From Smallanthus sonchifolius (taxonomy: Eukaryota; Streptophyta; Magnoliopsida; Asterales; Asteraceae): a DNA stretch of 64,000 nt. Position numbers and translations under genes: made by a program. This document shows positions 22,888-35,770 of this stretch, in pieces (the stretch's first letter is position 1; each line of letters starts with the position of its first letter). The notes under the pieces were generated by a model that searched no databases, was not told the origin of the DNA, and saw only the letters and a program-made list of their open reading frames with translations. The stretch spans positions 27,274,350 to 27,338,349 of the forward strand of contig CM042030.1 in assembly GCA_023525975.1 (NCBI GenBank). The letters run 5' to 3'.

Positions 22888-24794
22888 TGTAACATCCCGA
22901 AAATAGTAAATAAGTAAATAATAACACGATAGAGATTTAAACGTCATAAAATGAAATAAGAACGGATGGGCTTGCGCTCGGCTCCAACGGGCCGAGGGAA
23001 GGCCAGGTATAAAAGGGGCAAGGCAGCCCACTAGATCATTTCACCTTCATTTTCACCATCTTAGAGAGAGAAAGGGAGCTCGGGTCTAGAGAGAGAAAAT
23101 CGATGGATCATCACGAGATTAGAGGAGCACGTTACAGCTGAGCTTGTGAGCAAAACCTCCGAATCAGAACTTCAATCCAGGTAATGATTCGACCATAATC
23201 TGAGTTTTTGTTCACTTTGGGGTTTCTCGAGTTTTAGCTAAATAGATGACGTTTTTACGGATGAAACTTGATAATAAGCTTAGAAATAGCATCTAGAATG
23301 GAAACCGCACATTTTGATCAAAGAAAATTGTAAGATTAGCATGATCGGATTAACATGCGTGAATTCCAAAATTTTGGTCCATGAACCAGGTACTGCGTAC
23401 TTACCAAGTGCGCAGGAAGGAATTCCTGCGTACTTACCAAGTACGCAGGAGGAAGTCCCTGCGTACTTACCAAGTACGCAGGAGGAAGACTCCTGCGCAC
23501 TTGCCAAGTGCGCATGAGCAAGTCCTGCGCACTTACTAAGTGCGCAGGCAACAGACAGCAGATTGGTTAAGTAAAGTCAGTAAGTTTAGAATGATTAAAC
23601 CATTAGAGTTGGGGTTGGGTCTAATGTGTATTTAACTACCTAAGCCAGATCGGAAGTGACGCTGTTGGACCTTTGTTTAGGACAACCTAGAGTAGCTCAT
23701 CAGGTGAGTTCTATGTGCCCCCCCCTTCTATGTTATGTGCAAATGATTTGAAAATGTTTTGGGGCTGAAGTGTATACACTAAATGAATAAATGTTATAAA
23801 TGTCAATGTGATCATACGTATATATATATATATATATAAATACTTATATATGAAAATGAATTATGAATAAAGAATGAAGCGTATGACTATAAAGAATGAA
23901 TGAAAGAAGGACATAACGTAAAAGAATGAAATCTTGCTTTATATTACATATATATTGCATGTTGTGAATGAATGTAAACGTTATAAACCCTTCTATGACA
24001 ACGGCTACTTCGGTAGACGGACGACCACGTGATTATTTTGCAACCGGGACAAAAACGTTCCTTCGCAAGCTAGGACGTATGAAAAGGTATAAATGGACGG
24101 TCGAAGCAATTGCCTTAACTAATGTAGAACGGTTGCATACATAATGGTCACGTGGGAAACGGATGCCCTAGGGCAGACGGACAAAAATGACGGACTACGA
24201 CGGTAGGACGGTAAAGAGCGGACGGACAAAGGTTGCCGGACGGATTTAATGATATGAAGGACGGTTTTCTAGAGCCGGACGGTAATGAAATGGGCTACGA
24301 CGGTAGTTCTGACTGCGATGTCTTCGTGACATTCGCGACAAGTATGATGGGTTGATCTCCCTTAAGATTATGGCCAATAAGTGTTCTCTCAAAGAAAGTA
24401 TGTATGTACTTATGTATATACCCTCAATGAATGTTATGTGATAAAATAAAGTAAGGAATATTTAAAGGTACGAATATACATATACACGTTATATTCATGA
24501 AAAGATAAGTACTATTTATGAATGTCTTTAAACTAGAACTCACCAGCGTTAGCTGACTTTTAGTATACATTTCAGGTAAGGGAAGAAAGGGTCGTGCGAT
24601 GGCGTGAAGGTTACCCGGCACAAGACTGACATCCCACTTTTGTTTGTTAAGAATATGTTATGTTTTATTTGTAAAGACTTCCGCTGTTATGATTATGTAA
24701 TTGAATGATGAATGTTTTAATTTAAGTTCAGTATTTATGACTATGTTTATGAGTAAATCCAACAAGTGTGGTTACCCGGGAAAGGGGCCTTACA
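22888..24794 (+). repeat. Gypsy-1 5' LTR (1907 bp)
   Basis: TATA box TATAAAA at 23008-23014, followed by a CT/GAGA-rich leader (AGAGAGAGAAAGGGAG). A family A palindrome array lies about 380 bp downstream of the TATA box (23393-23548), so it is probably transcribed. A TA microsatellite is at 23819-23838. GACGGACGG-type repeats occupy 24010-24300. The minus-strand open frame that enters this LTR at 22888-23031 belongs to the interrupted Copia-1 ORF3 only up to 22887. Confidence 0.93.
23393..23548. repeat. Family A palindrome array in Gypsy-1 5' LTR
   Basis: Five consecutive units of the form CTGCGTACTT, ACC, AAGTACGCAGG (or the GCGCACTT/AAGTGCGC variant), spaced about 29-33 bp. The same array is at 30213-30370 in the 3' LTR. 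Confidence 0.95.
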
Positions 24795-24796
24795 AG

Positions 24797-24809
24797 TTGG
24801 TATCAGAGC
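24797..24809 (+). other. Gypsy-1 primer-binding site (tRNA-iMet)
   Basis: TTGGTATCAGAGC two bases after the LTR end TACA. Confidence 0.92.
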
Positions 24810-25148
24810 AATAGTTTGAGAGATTCAGACATCCCTAAATGTCTGGACTCAAACTGATTATGGGACCAACGCACGGATACCAATATGGGTAGCCAACGCC
24901 AACGCAGCACGGTAAGTAAGTACTAAAGTTAATGCTCTTGGATAAGAATAGATACCTTAACTTAGAACAAATAGATGTCAATGTCACAACCCATTTGAAG
25001 AGTTTTGAACCCGAAAAGCAATGTAAATTAGTAATCACAAACCGGTCACTGTAATTAATAATTTACCTTGCTCGTACTATTCCAAACTATGATCTGAAGA
25101 AATGACATTGATGTATTCTCTTTATAACTATCAGGAAATTAAGAATTT

Positions 25149-28100
25149 ATGGCTGGTGGAGGAAGAACAGGACGACGAGGCGGTCGCACTGGCCGAGTAG
25201 GTAGACCTCCATTGAAGCAAAGACATGAAGAGGAAGAGAGTGTGCACGCAGAACACACTGAGAGTGTGCACGAAACAGATGTGACACCAACAGGGAACAA
25301 TAGTCCAGGGCCTATACAGTTAGAACCCGAAGTCAGAGATGCTATTGCCCGCGAGGTCGTACTTACTCTGAAGAACATATTGCCTGACCTACTATCTGAG
25401 GCATTAAAGAAAAGCAAAGAAGAGGATGAAGGGAAAAATGAAGAGAAAAATTATGACAGTGACGGGGATGAAGTAAAAGTGGCATCAAGCAATCGTGGGT
25501 GTACTTACAAAGGTTTCAAGGACGGAGACCCACCTAAGTTTGATGGAACCAAGGATTCGGTGGCTACTTTCGAATGGATTGAGAGGATAAACGCTGTAAT
25601 CAACATCAGCGAGTGCCGACCAGATCAGGCGATCAAATATGTTGCTCATTCTTTCACCAATGAAGCGCTAGGTTGGTGGAGAAACATCCAAAGAACAAAG
25701 TCGCCAAATGCTCTTGCCAGAATGACATGGGAAGACCTGAAAAAGCTCATAATCCAAAAGTTCTGCCCATAAAATGAGATTGATCGTGTGGAGAACGAGT
25801 TCCTAAACTTCAAGGCTGGCAACAAGACTCATCGCCAGTATACTTCAAGATTCAACGAGCTGGCCCAACTGGTACCACACTTGGTGGAAACTGAAGAACG
25901 TATGATCAAATACTATGTCAAGGGTCTACCGCAAAGGGTCCGTGTTCATGTAAAAGCTAATCTACCATCGACCTTCGAGTCGGTAGTCAACCTGTCTGGA
26001 ATCTTCTACGACGATTATGCCAATGAGGACCCGGCACCTGAGACACAAAAGAGAAAGTGGGAGAACCCGTCTAGAGGCACCGAAAAAGGGAAAGAAACAG
26101 CTGAAATTAAGAAACCAAGGTTGGACGGATATGAAACATGCAAGAGATGTGGAAAGCAACATCTGGGCGAGTGTCGAATAGGCACCACCGTGTGTTATAA
26201 GTGCGGGAGGCCGGGGCACTACTCCCGAGATTGTTGGAAGGACGCCAAATGTCAAGTATGTGGATTGTTTGGACATCTGACAAAGAATTGCAGGAAGGCC
26301 GGCCAATCTGGTTCAGGAAAGGAGAAGGAACAGGAACAACAAAAGGCAAGGACTCGGGCCTATGCCTTAACTGAGGAAGAAGCAAGGGGAAACCCTGATG
26401 TCGTGTCAGGTACGTTCCTAGTTAATGATGAACATGCTGCTATTTTATTTGACTCTGGTGCTAGTAAAAGTTTTATATCCAATGCATTTAGTCGTAAACT
26501 AGATTGCACTATCAACACCATAGTAAAGGCCTTTAGCGTACAAACTGTCATTGGTATAAATTCGGTAGTATCCCAAGTAACAGAGGACTGCATAATAGAA
26601 ATAGAGGGACATAAGTTTCCTTCTACATTATTCCTTCTCACCTTAGGAGGATTCGATATAGTATTGGGGATGGATTGGCTAGCTGCCAACGAAGCTCAAA
26701 TCATATGTAAACGTAAGAGGATACACCTCAAGACTCCAAGCGGCAGTCCAATTACGGTTTATGGGGATTGGAATTGCACGATGCCGAGCATCATCTCGAT
26801 GATCAAGGCCGAAAGTTACATGAGACGCGGTTGCGAAGCTTATCTGGCATATGTTATTGATGATAGAATGAAAATGAATGAACTCGAGAATGTACAAGTG
26901 GTGTGCAACTTTACGAAAGTATTCCCTGAGGATCTACCTGGGTTACCACCCGATCGGGAAATAGAATTTCAGATTGACTTACTGCCAGGAGCTGAGCCAG
27001 TTGCCAAAGCCCGCTACCGATTGGCTCCGTCAGAAATGAAAGAATTGATGTCTCAACTACAAGAATTAACAGAAAAAGGATTTATTAGACCGAGCATCTC
27101 ACCATGGGGCGCTCCGGTACTATTCGTAAAGAAGAAAGACGGCAGCATGCGCATGTGCATTGACTACCGCGAACTGAACAAGAGGACAGTAAAGAACAAA
27201 TACCCACTGCCTAGAATAGACGACCTTTTTGACCAACTGCAAGGTGCGAGTTGGTTCTCAAAGATCGATCTTAGGTCGGGTTACCATCAATTGAAAGTAA
27301 GGGAAGAAGAAGTACCAAAGATCGCGTTTCGCACGCGTTATGGGCATTATGAGTTTCTCGTGATGTCCTTCGGATTAACTAACGTACCAGCAGCGTTCAT
27401 GGATTTGATGAATAGAGTGTGTCGACCCATGTTGGATCGATCAGTGATAGTTTTTATAGACGACATACTGGTATATTCGAAAAGCGAGGGTGATCACCAC
27501 TGTCACCTAAGAGAAGTTTTAGAAGTGTTAAAGCAGGAAAAGTTATACGCAAAGTTCTCCAAATGCGCGTTCTGGCTTAGGGAAGTCCAATTCCTAGGTC
27601 ACGTAATAAACCCAAACAGAATCATGGTTGATCCTGCAAAGATCGAGACAGTAAAGGAATGGAATGTCCCAAAGACACCAACAGAGATACGAAGTTTTCT
27701 GGGATTGGCAGGCTACTATCGAAGGTTCATTCAAGATTTCTCAAGGATAGCCTCGCCACTAACTAAACTGACACAGAAGGAAGTGAAATATGAATGGGGT
27801 CAAACCCAAAACAACGCGTTTGAGGAACTTAAGGCACGATTAACCCAAGCTCCAGTCTTAACACTACCTGAGGGAAATGAAGACTTGGTAGTCTACTCTG
27901 ACGCTTCAGGGCAGGGTTTAGGGTGCGTACTCATGCAACGAGGAAAGGTAACTGCTTATGCATCGCGGCAACTAAAGGTTCACGAGGTTAACTACCCAAC
28001 ACACGATCTAGAATTAGCAGCAGTAGTTTTCGCATTGAAAATATGGAGACACTATCTGTATGGAGTTAAATGCACCATTTACTCCGATCACAAAAGCCTG

Positions 28101-29668
28101 AAGTACTTTTTCGAACAAAAGAAATTAAATTTGAGACAAAGGAGATGGTTAGAGCTACTGAAAGACTATGACTGTGAGATATTGTACCATCCAGGCAAGG
28201 CAAACGTAGTGGCTGATGCTTTAAGTAGAAAGGAAGAATCGGCACCTATCCGGATCAAAGCGTGTCAGCTGATTATAACACCAGACTTGATGGGTGAAAT
28301 ATCAAAGGCACAAGATGAAGCACTGTTAGAAAGAAATGTGAAATGGGAAAGAATAGTAGGACAACAAGGGAACTTAGATGCAAATGCATACGGAGTACGA
28401 ACTAGGTTTGGCCGGATGTGGGTACCTAAGATTGGCGAGCTTAGAGCCAAAATACTCGATGAGGCCCATAAGTCTCGTTATTCTATCCACCCCGGGACAA
28501 ACAAAATGTATCAAGACTTTAAGAAAGAGTACTGGTGGCCTGGCATGAAGAGTGATGTGACTGAATACGTGAACAAGTGCTTAATGTGTTCACTAGTTAA
28601 GGCCGAGCACCAGAAACCATGCGGTAACATGCAACCTTTACCTATACCGGAATGGAAGTGGGAAGAGATCACAATGGACTTCATTACCAAGCTACCGCGA
28701 ACAGCTAAAGGCAATGATACCATTTGGGTGATCGTCGACCGCTTGACGAAAAATGCTCACTTCTTACCAATACGTGAGACTTCTTCGTCAGAAAGACTAG
28801 CAGAAATATTTATCAAGGAAGTTGTGAGCAGACATGGTATGCCGCTGTCGATTGTGTCCGACAGGGATACTAGGTTCACGTCAAGGTTTTGGAAGAAATT
28901 CAATGAAGCAATGGGCACTAGACTGAACATCAGCACCGTTTACCACCCCCAAACCGATGGACAATCGGAAAGGATCGTTCAGCCCTTGGAGGACATGCTC
29001 CGGGCCTGTATCATTGACTTCGGTGGGAGTTGGGACAGCCATCTACCATTGGCATAATTTTCATATAACAATAGCTACCACACAACTATTGGCATGCCGC
29101 CATTTGAAATGTTGTATGGGAGGAAATGTAGGACCCCGGTTTGTTGGGGGGAATTTGGACAGAAGGATTTTGCAAGTCTCGAAGTGGTCAAAGCTACTTC
29201 TGAGAAATTTGATCAAATCAAAGCTCGAATGAAAGCCGCGAAGGACAGACAGAAATCGTACGCAGATAAGAGAAGGAGGGATTTAGAGTTCCAAGTGGGA
29301 GACATGGTACTGTTGAAAGTATCACCTTGGAAATGAATCATTCGGTTCCGAAAACGTGGCAAACTAAGTCCAAGGTTTGTCGGACCTATCAAGATTTTAG
29401 TGGAATACACCCTACGTTCCACGTGTCGCACTTACGCAAGTGCCTAGCTGACGACACAGCTCACATACCTTACTACGAGATCGAGGTGGATAACAGTTTA
29501 AATTATGTAGAGGAACCGATTGCCATTCTTGACCGAGCTGAAAAACGACTATGCAATAAGTCGATACCTTTAGTCAAAATACAATGGAAGCACAGAAAAG
29601 GGTCAGAAGCTACATGGGAAAAAGAAGACGAGATGAGGGGACTATACCCTCAATTGTTTAACGTATAA
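25149..29668 (+). pseudogene. Gypsy-1 gag-pol polyprotein, nearly complete, four lesions
   Basis: Single-frame Ty3/gypsy polyprotein. Start ATG at 25149, after a ~350-nt leader. Gag: basic Gly/Arg N-terminus, retrotransposon-gag helices (about 25520-25950), and three Cys/His fingers (C..C at 26138, CYKCGRPGHYSRDC at 26193, CQVCGLFGHLTKNC at 26251). Protease DSGA at 26451. RT with FIDD at about 27453. RNase H from VVYSDAS (27886). Integrase zinc finger 28490-28620 and core (TMDFITKLP, VSDRDTRF, HPQTDGQSER). C-terminal chromodomain-like end (TWEKEDEM) to 29668. Lesions: TAA at 25770-25772, TAA at 29055-29057, TGA at 29334-29336, and a ~50-bp deletion near 29395 that removes the VAYRLELPE segment and shifts the frame. 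Not functional as it stands. Confidence 0.95.
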
Positions 29669-29690
29669 ACAGTTTCGAGTTCGAAACCTC

Positions 29691-29707
29691 TTTAAGGAGG
29701 GTAGACT
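29691..29707 (+). other. Gypsy-1 polypurine tract
   Basis: TTTAAGGAGGGTAGACT directly precedes the 3' LTR start TGTAACATCCCG. Confidence 0.8.
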
Positions 29708-30905
29708 TGTAACATCCCGAAAATAGTAAATAAGTAAATAATAATACGATAGAGATTTAAACGTCATAAAACGAAATAAGAACGGATGGGCTTGGGCTCG
29801 GCTCCAACGGGCCGAGGGAAGCCCAGGTATAAAAGGGGCAAGGCAGCCCACTAGCTCATTTCACCTTCATTTTCACCATCTTAGAGAGAGAAAGGGAGCT
29901 CGGGTCTAGAGAGAGAAAGTCGACGGATCGTCACGAGATTAGAGGAGCACGTTACAGCTGAGCTTGTGAGAAAAACCTCCGAATCAGAACTTCAATCCAG
30001 GTAATGATTCGACCATAATCTGAGTTTTTGTTCACTTTGGGGTTTCTCGAGTTTTAGCTAAATAGATGACGTTTTTACGGATGAAACTTGATAATAAGCT
30101 TAGAAATAGCATCTAGAATGGAAACCGCACATTTTGATCAAAGAAAATTGTAAGATTAGCATGATCGGATTAACATTCATGAATTCCGAAATTTTGGTCC
30201 ATGAACCAGGTACTGCGTACTTACCAAGTGCGCAGGAAGGAATTCCTGCGTACTTACCAAGTACGCAGGAGGAAGTCCCTACGTACTTACCAAGTACGCA
30301 GGAGGAAGACTCCTGCGCACTTGCCAAGTGCGCATGAGCAAGTCCCTGCGCACTTACTAAGTGCGCAGGCAGCAGACAGCAGGTTGGTTAAGTAAAGTCA
30401 GTAAGTTTAGAATCATTAAACCATTAGAGTCAGGGTTGGGTCTAATGTGTATTTAACTACCTAATCCAGATCGGAAGTGACGCTGTTGGACCTTTGTTTA
30501 GGACAACCTAGAGTAGCTCATCAGGTGAGTTCTATGTGCCCCCCCTTCTATGTTATGTGCAAATGATTTGAAAATGTTTTGGGGCTGAAGTGTATACACT
30601 AAATGAATAAATGTTATAAATGTCAATGTGATCATACGTATATATATATATATAAATACTTATATATGAAAATGAATTATGAATAAAGAATGAAGCGTAT
30701 GACTATAAAGAATGAATGAAAGAAGGACATAACGTAAAAGAATGAAATCTTGCTTTATATTACATATATATTACATGTTGTGAATGAATGTAAACGTTAT
30801 AAACCCTTCTATGACAACGGCTACTTCGGTAGACGGACGACCACGTGATTATTTTGCAACCGGGACAAAAACGTTCCTTCGCAAGCTAGGACGTATGAAA
30901 AGGTA
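29708..30905 (+). repeat. Gypsy-1 3' LTR, first part
   Basis: Nearly identical to 22888-24085 of the 5' LTR, with the TATA box at 29828-29834, the family A array at 30213-30370 and a shorter TA run. Interrupted at AGGTA (30901-30905) by the solo LTR. Confidence 0.93.
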
Positions 30906-32953
30906 TGTAAGGCCCCTTTCCCGGGTGACCTCACTTGTTGGATTTACTCATAAACATAGCCATAAATACTGAACTTAAATTTAAAACATTCATCATTCAA
31001 TTACATTACATAACAGCGGAAGTCTTAACAATTAAAAACACAACATTGTCTTAACAAACAAAAGTGGGATGTCAGTCTTGTGCCAGGTAACCTTCACGCC
31101 ATCGCACGACCTTTTCTTCCTTTACCTGAAATGTATACTAAAAGTCAGCTAACGCTGGTGAGTTCTAGTTTAATGCAATTTGATATAAACATTCTATTCT
31201 TTACTTTATAAGTATGCATTACTGTATAGTCATTCATATAAATACGTATTCATAACTTTTGTCTTTCTTTTCATCTTTCTTTTCTGTATTTTTGTGATTT
31301 CATATATATATATATGCATTCACCCTTTTCTTTCTTTTCTTTCTTTCTTTAATTTCATGGGTCATACTATATAAGGGTGATCAACCCGTCATTTGCTTAC
31401 GAATGTCACAAAGACAATCGCCGTGGTCCATCGTCATGGCCCACCTATACTTACAACCGTCCGGCAACTAGTGCCGTCCGTCATTTTATTCTTACAACCG
31501 TCCGGCAATCTTTGTCCGTCCGTCATGACTTACAACCGTCCTACCGTCGTAGGCCGTAATTCGCCCGTCTACCCGAAGGTATCCGTTTCCCATGCGACTA
31601 TTATTTATACAACCGTTCTACTATAATATGCCAATTGCTTCGACCGTCCATTAATGGCATTCGTACGTCCTAGCCGATGAAGGAGCGCACGTGTCCCGGT
31701 TATAAAATAGTCACATGGTCGTCCGTCTACCGAAGTAGCCGTTATCATCGAAGCGTCCATAACATTTTCTGTACTTGGCAAGCAATATATACATGGATAT
31801 AAAGCAGGATTTCATTCTTTCATATTGTGTTATACTTTCATTCATTCTTGATAATCATGCTTTTCATTCTTTATTCATAATTTCTCTTTCATGTATAGGT
31901 ATATATATATATATATATACTTGTATAACACATATGATCACATTGACATTCTTAACATTTATTCACTTAGTGTATACATCTCAGCCCCAAAACATTTGAA
32001 AACATTTGCACATAACATAGAAGGGGGCACATAGAACTCACCTGATGAGTAGTTTCTGTAATACACTAAGCTGGCTACTGGGCTTCACTAATGTCACTCA
32101 CGATCTGTATAATAAAGTCATACACATAAGATGGTGCTCCTAGATGACACTAGACATTACTATGCTTGAACATAGTAGTTTCGATTGATTAGCTTATATC
32201 GAAACTTGGTAGTTTCGATAGGTTGTTTCTGTCGAAACTTGGTAGTTTCGATAGGTAGTTTCGATAGATATTTTCGATAGGTAGTTTCGATAGGTAGTTT
32301 CGATAGGTAGCTTATGTATTATCTTAGCTTCGGATCGGGGGCTCATATCGAAACTATGGTAGTTTCGATTGGGCCTGCATATATCGAAACTGGGTAGTTT
32401 CGATAGGTCTGCACATATCGAAACTAAGTAGTTTCGATGGGTCTGCACTTATCGCCTTCCCCAAAAATCCGAATGTTCTGCATGCGAATCTGATCATGTC
32501 GATATGTAGATTTTCTTTGATCAAAACATTCGTTTTTCATTCTAGATGCTATACCTAAGTTCTCTTTCAAGTTTCATCCGCAAAAATCGTTATCTTTTAG
32601 CCAAAACCCGAAAACTCCCAAAACGAACAAAAACTCATAATGTGATCGAATCGTTACCTGGATTGGATTTCTGATTCAGAGGATATGATCACGAGAACAG
32701 CAGCAACGTTCTCCTGAATTCCCGAGTTGATCCGTCACTTTCTCTCTCTAGACCTGAGCTCTCCTTTCTCTCTCTAAAAGCTGCGTGAGTTGGGGAAATG
32801 AGCAGGGAAGAGGGCTGCCTTGCCTCTTATGCGCATGGGCTTCCCTCGGCCCATTGAAGCCGGGCCCAGGCCTGCTCCCTTTTTGTTTAAATATTCCAAC
32901 TAAACCACCGGTCTCGCTATATTTATTCGTTTTATTATTTTTAGGATGTTACA
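30906..32953 (-). mobile_element. Solo LTR (2048 bp) in Gypsy-1 3' LTR, TSD AGGTA
   Basis: TGTAAGGCCCC...GATGTTACA on the plus strand, flanked by AGGTA at 30901-30905 and 32954-32958. It is the reverse-complement orientation of a close relative of the Gypsy-1 LTR, sharing the ends, the GGGCCGAGGGAAGCCCA block, the GAGAGAGAAAG leader and the CATCAGGTGAGTTCT block. Its TATA region reads GCATAAGAGG, so the promoter looks degraded. At the position where Gypsy-1 has family A palindromes this LTR has family B (32165-32452). Confidence 0.95.
32165..32452. repeat. Family B palindrome array in solo LTR
   Basis: Repeated TATCGAAACT-n-AGTTTCGAT units, with a run of direct half-sites TAGTTTCGATAGG at 32245-32306. 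Confidence 0.95.
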
Positions 32954-32958
32954 AGGTA

Positions 32959-33663
32959 TAAATGGACGGTCGAAGCAATTGCCTTAACTAATGTAGAACG
33001 GTTGCATACATAATGGTCACGTGGGAAACGGATGCCCTAGGGCAGACGGACAAAAATGACAGACTACGACGATAGGACGGTAAAGAGCGGACGGACAATG
33101 GTTGCCGGACGGATTTAATGATATGACGGACGGTTTTCTAGAGCCGGACGGTAATGAAATGGGCTACGACGGTAGTTCTGACTGCGATGTCTTCGTGACA
33201 TTCATGACAAGTATGATGGGTTGATCTCCCTTAAGATTATGGCCAATAAGTGTTCCCTCAAAGAAAGTATGTATGTACTTATGTATATACCCTCAATGAA
33301 TGTTATGTGATAAAATAAAGTAAGGAATATTTAAAGGTATGAATATACATATACACGTTATATTCATGAAAAGATAAGTACTAATTATGAACGTCTTTAA
33401 ACTAGAACTCACCAGCGTTAGCTGACTTTTAGTATACATTTCAGGTAAGGGAAGAAAGGGTCGTGCGATGGCGTGAAGGTTACCCGGCACAAGACTGACA
33501 TCCCACTTTTGTTTGTTAAGAATATGTTATGTTTTATTTGTAAAGACTTCCGCTGTTATGATTATGTAATTGAATGATGAATGTTTTAATTTAAGTTCAG
33601 TATTTATGACTATGTTTATGAGTAAATCCAACAAGTGAGGTTACCCGGGAAAGGGGCCTTACA
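32959..33663 (+). repeat. Gypsy-1 3' LTR, second part
   Basis: Resumes with TAAATGGACGGTCG and ends GGGGCCTTACA. Aligned with 24090-24794, it shows only scattered substitutions. Confidence 0.93.
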
Positions 33664-35425
33664 TTTTCAATATGCCCAGCAAATATAGTTAGTGCAGATT
33701 CTGGATTAGTTACAAGGTCAGGAGATGAGGGTTAAACCACAGATGTGGTCTCCCCCTGAGCTGTTGAAGTAGTTGGTTGTTTTTGCACAGGTTTAACCAT
33801 TGAAGATTTGAGCTGCTCCACTGCTTCAGCCAAAGCCTTGAATTCTTCATTTTGCTTTGATATTAGTTTCTGCTGTGTTTCAAGTTGAGTTTGTTGGACC
33901 TCAATTTGGGTATGTAAACCCCCAACTTCCAGCTTCAGGTCTTTAACCTCTTCCTGGACATTATGCAAATTATTTTTTAAGCCTTCAATTTCTTCATCTT
34001 TCTTTTGAATCGTATCCTGCATTTTCTTCAGTTCAAGGCTTAGAGTCTTAACTCTTGGTACAGGAGAGGCTGAATCATGAGTTGGTGATGTGGGAGTTGT
34101 ATGGATAGGTGATTGTTGTGGAGATGGTTGTGGAGTGGGTTGTGGAGATGGTTGTGGAGTGGGTTGTGGAGATGGTTGTGGAGATGGTTGTGGAGTGGCT
34201 AATAGAGAATCTGATGAGGATGATAAGTCTTCAAATCCTGTTTTGATTTTCTTTGCCTTAGGCTCTTCTTCCTCAAAATCAGAACCTGACTCAACATGTC
34301 GTTTAGAGGAAGATGCAGGATGCATTGTTCTATCATCTGAATCAGACTTGTAGTAGTCAGATCCATAAATCCCTGCATCCAGAGTTCCACTTGATTCTGC
34401 TACTTCCTCCTCAACTCCATGCATGCCAGCTTCAACATTAACTGCTGGCTCTTGAACTATCTGAATTTGTTCAACAAAAGGAGCCTCTATCACAGGCTCA
34501 ATGATGGGTTGTTCTTGTTCTTGAACATCAGGGACGTTTATCTCAATCTCAGCTTCATCAATAGGTGCATTACCTTGATCTTGCTCAACTTCCATTTCTT
34601 TTTCTTCAGATGATGAGTTCTCTTCTTCAAGATCAGGGTCAATGTCAGGGATAAATTCTTCTTCACCAATAATATGACCAAACAGGGGAACGTCAGCTAT
34701 TGCCCTGTTGGTTCTCTTGTTAGTACTCCTCATGTAGCTGAGAGTCTTGGCAATCATGTGATCGAACACAAAGGTGTTCCCACCTTGTTGCAGCTCAGGA
34801 TGATTATGATTGATGATAATTTGTAAAAATCTAGGATATGCCAAGAATTTCTCCTTCACGGCTCCAGTTAGATTGTCTTTTAACTGTCTGAATATGAAGC
34901 CAGAAAAGTTGTAATCTCTTCCCTTGATTATCTCCAAAATAGCTGAGCCCAGAGTGCTGTTTACTGAATCAAACCCTCCTTTTCTTATTGATAGGCAGTG
35001 AATAAACACGTGCACTATATATCTCTAGTGGCTTGGTAAGGAGTTCTTGATTATCTGGCCACTCTTGAATTCATCTGGATGACCCAACCTTCTAAAGCAT
35101 TCTTTGACATAGAAAATTGGGAATTCAATAGGTGCATCTGGATTATAATTAAAATGAAGCACCTCTCTAATTGTAGCTTCAGAAAGTAAGACTTCTTGGC
35201 CACACACAGTTGCTCTAATGTGCTCTATATTCTCAATTGTGATGATTTCTGCAGTCTCCCAGAATTCTCTTATAGTTGTCTCAAACACCGGCAGATGATT
35301 GCTGATGGCAAAGCTAATGTTGGAGTTTGCCAGGAAATTAGTACAGGAATGAACTCTGCAGCCTTAGGATCATTGGCATTAAGGAATGCACAGACATTGC
35401 GTCTTTTCACAAATAAGAGATCCAT
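33664..35425 (-). pseudogene. Copia-1 ORF3, N-terminal and central part
   Basis: Third ORF downstream of pol. The ATG at 35423-35425 follows a TTTACAG splice-acceptor-like site by two bases. The N-terminal globular region shares a FWETAE block, an IRATV block, ISE/LSE-TIR-VL spacing and YPRFLQ-type block with Copia-2 ORF3. It is followed by an acidic stretch, Pro/Gln repeats (PTPQPSPQ type, 34100-34200) and a long Glu/Lys/Gln heptad region (33780-34080) typical of coiled coil. Lesions: a frameshift near 35280, a stop near 35025, a TAA at 33732-33734, and the Gypsy-1 insertion at 33664. Not a typical envelope: no signal peptide or membrane helix seen. Confidence 0.8.
33749..33765 (-). other. 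Internal polypurine-tract copy in Copia-1 ORF3
   Basis: On the minus strand CAACAGCTCAGGGGGAGA differs at one base from the true polypurine-tract context at 21716-21735. Confidence 0.6.
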
Positions 35426-35527
35426 ACCTGTAAAGTTTATCAATTTTGCACAATAAGTAAGATTTCTGAAAATATTGAATCGAAACAAGATATATCAACA
35501 CTTAGAAAAAAAATTTGAAATCCTAAC

Positions 35528-35770
35528 TGTTGAAACAACTAGTTTCGATTGAGATCAATACAGTCGAAACAACTAGTTTCGATGGAGATCAACACTGTCG
35601 AAACAACTAGTTTCGATGGAGATCAAAACTGTCGAAACAACTAGTTTCGATGCAGATCAAAACTGTCGAAACAACTAGTTTCGATGGAGATGAACTTATC
35701 GAAACTATCTAGTTTCGATCAGAGATACTAGGGCAAGTTTGGGTGTCGAAACTAGTAGTTTCGATTGAAA
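35528..35770. repeat. Proximal family B array before Copia-1 ORF3
   Basis: About seven units, mainly GTCGAAACAACTAGTTTCGA separated by GGAGATCAAAACT-like spacers; period about 34 bp. Confidence 0.93.

Larger units (their letters stand above)
22888..33663 (+). mobile_element. Gypsy-1: Ty3/gypsy chromovirus-like element, TSD TTTTC
   Basis: It starts TGTAACATCCCG (22888) and ends GGGGCCTTACA (33663), with TTTTC on both sides (22883-22887 and 33664-33668). 5' LTR 22888-24794 (1907 bp), primer-binding site, gag-pol 25149-29668, polypurine tract, and 3' LTR 29708-30905 plus 32959-33663 (1903 bp once the solo LTR and one TSD are removed). The LTRs differ at few positions by eye, so the insertion is comparatively young. 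Confidence 0.95.

Noticed and set aside
22888..23031. N-terminal extension of the minus-strand frame 22009-23031
   Set aside because: These bases are the Gypsy-1 LTR start; the frame only accidentally reads across the insertion boundary at 22887/22888.
23280..23551. Short frames with Ser/Cys/Leu/Gly/Lys or Tyr/Leu/Pro/Ser repeats
   Set aside because: Translation of the family A palindrome array; the same at 30100-30395 and 51741-52005.
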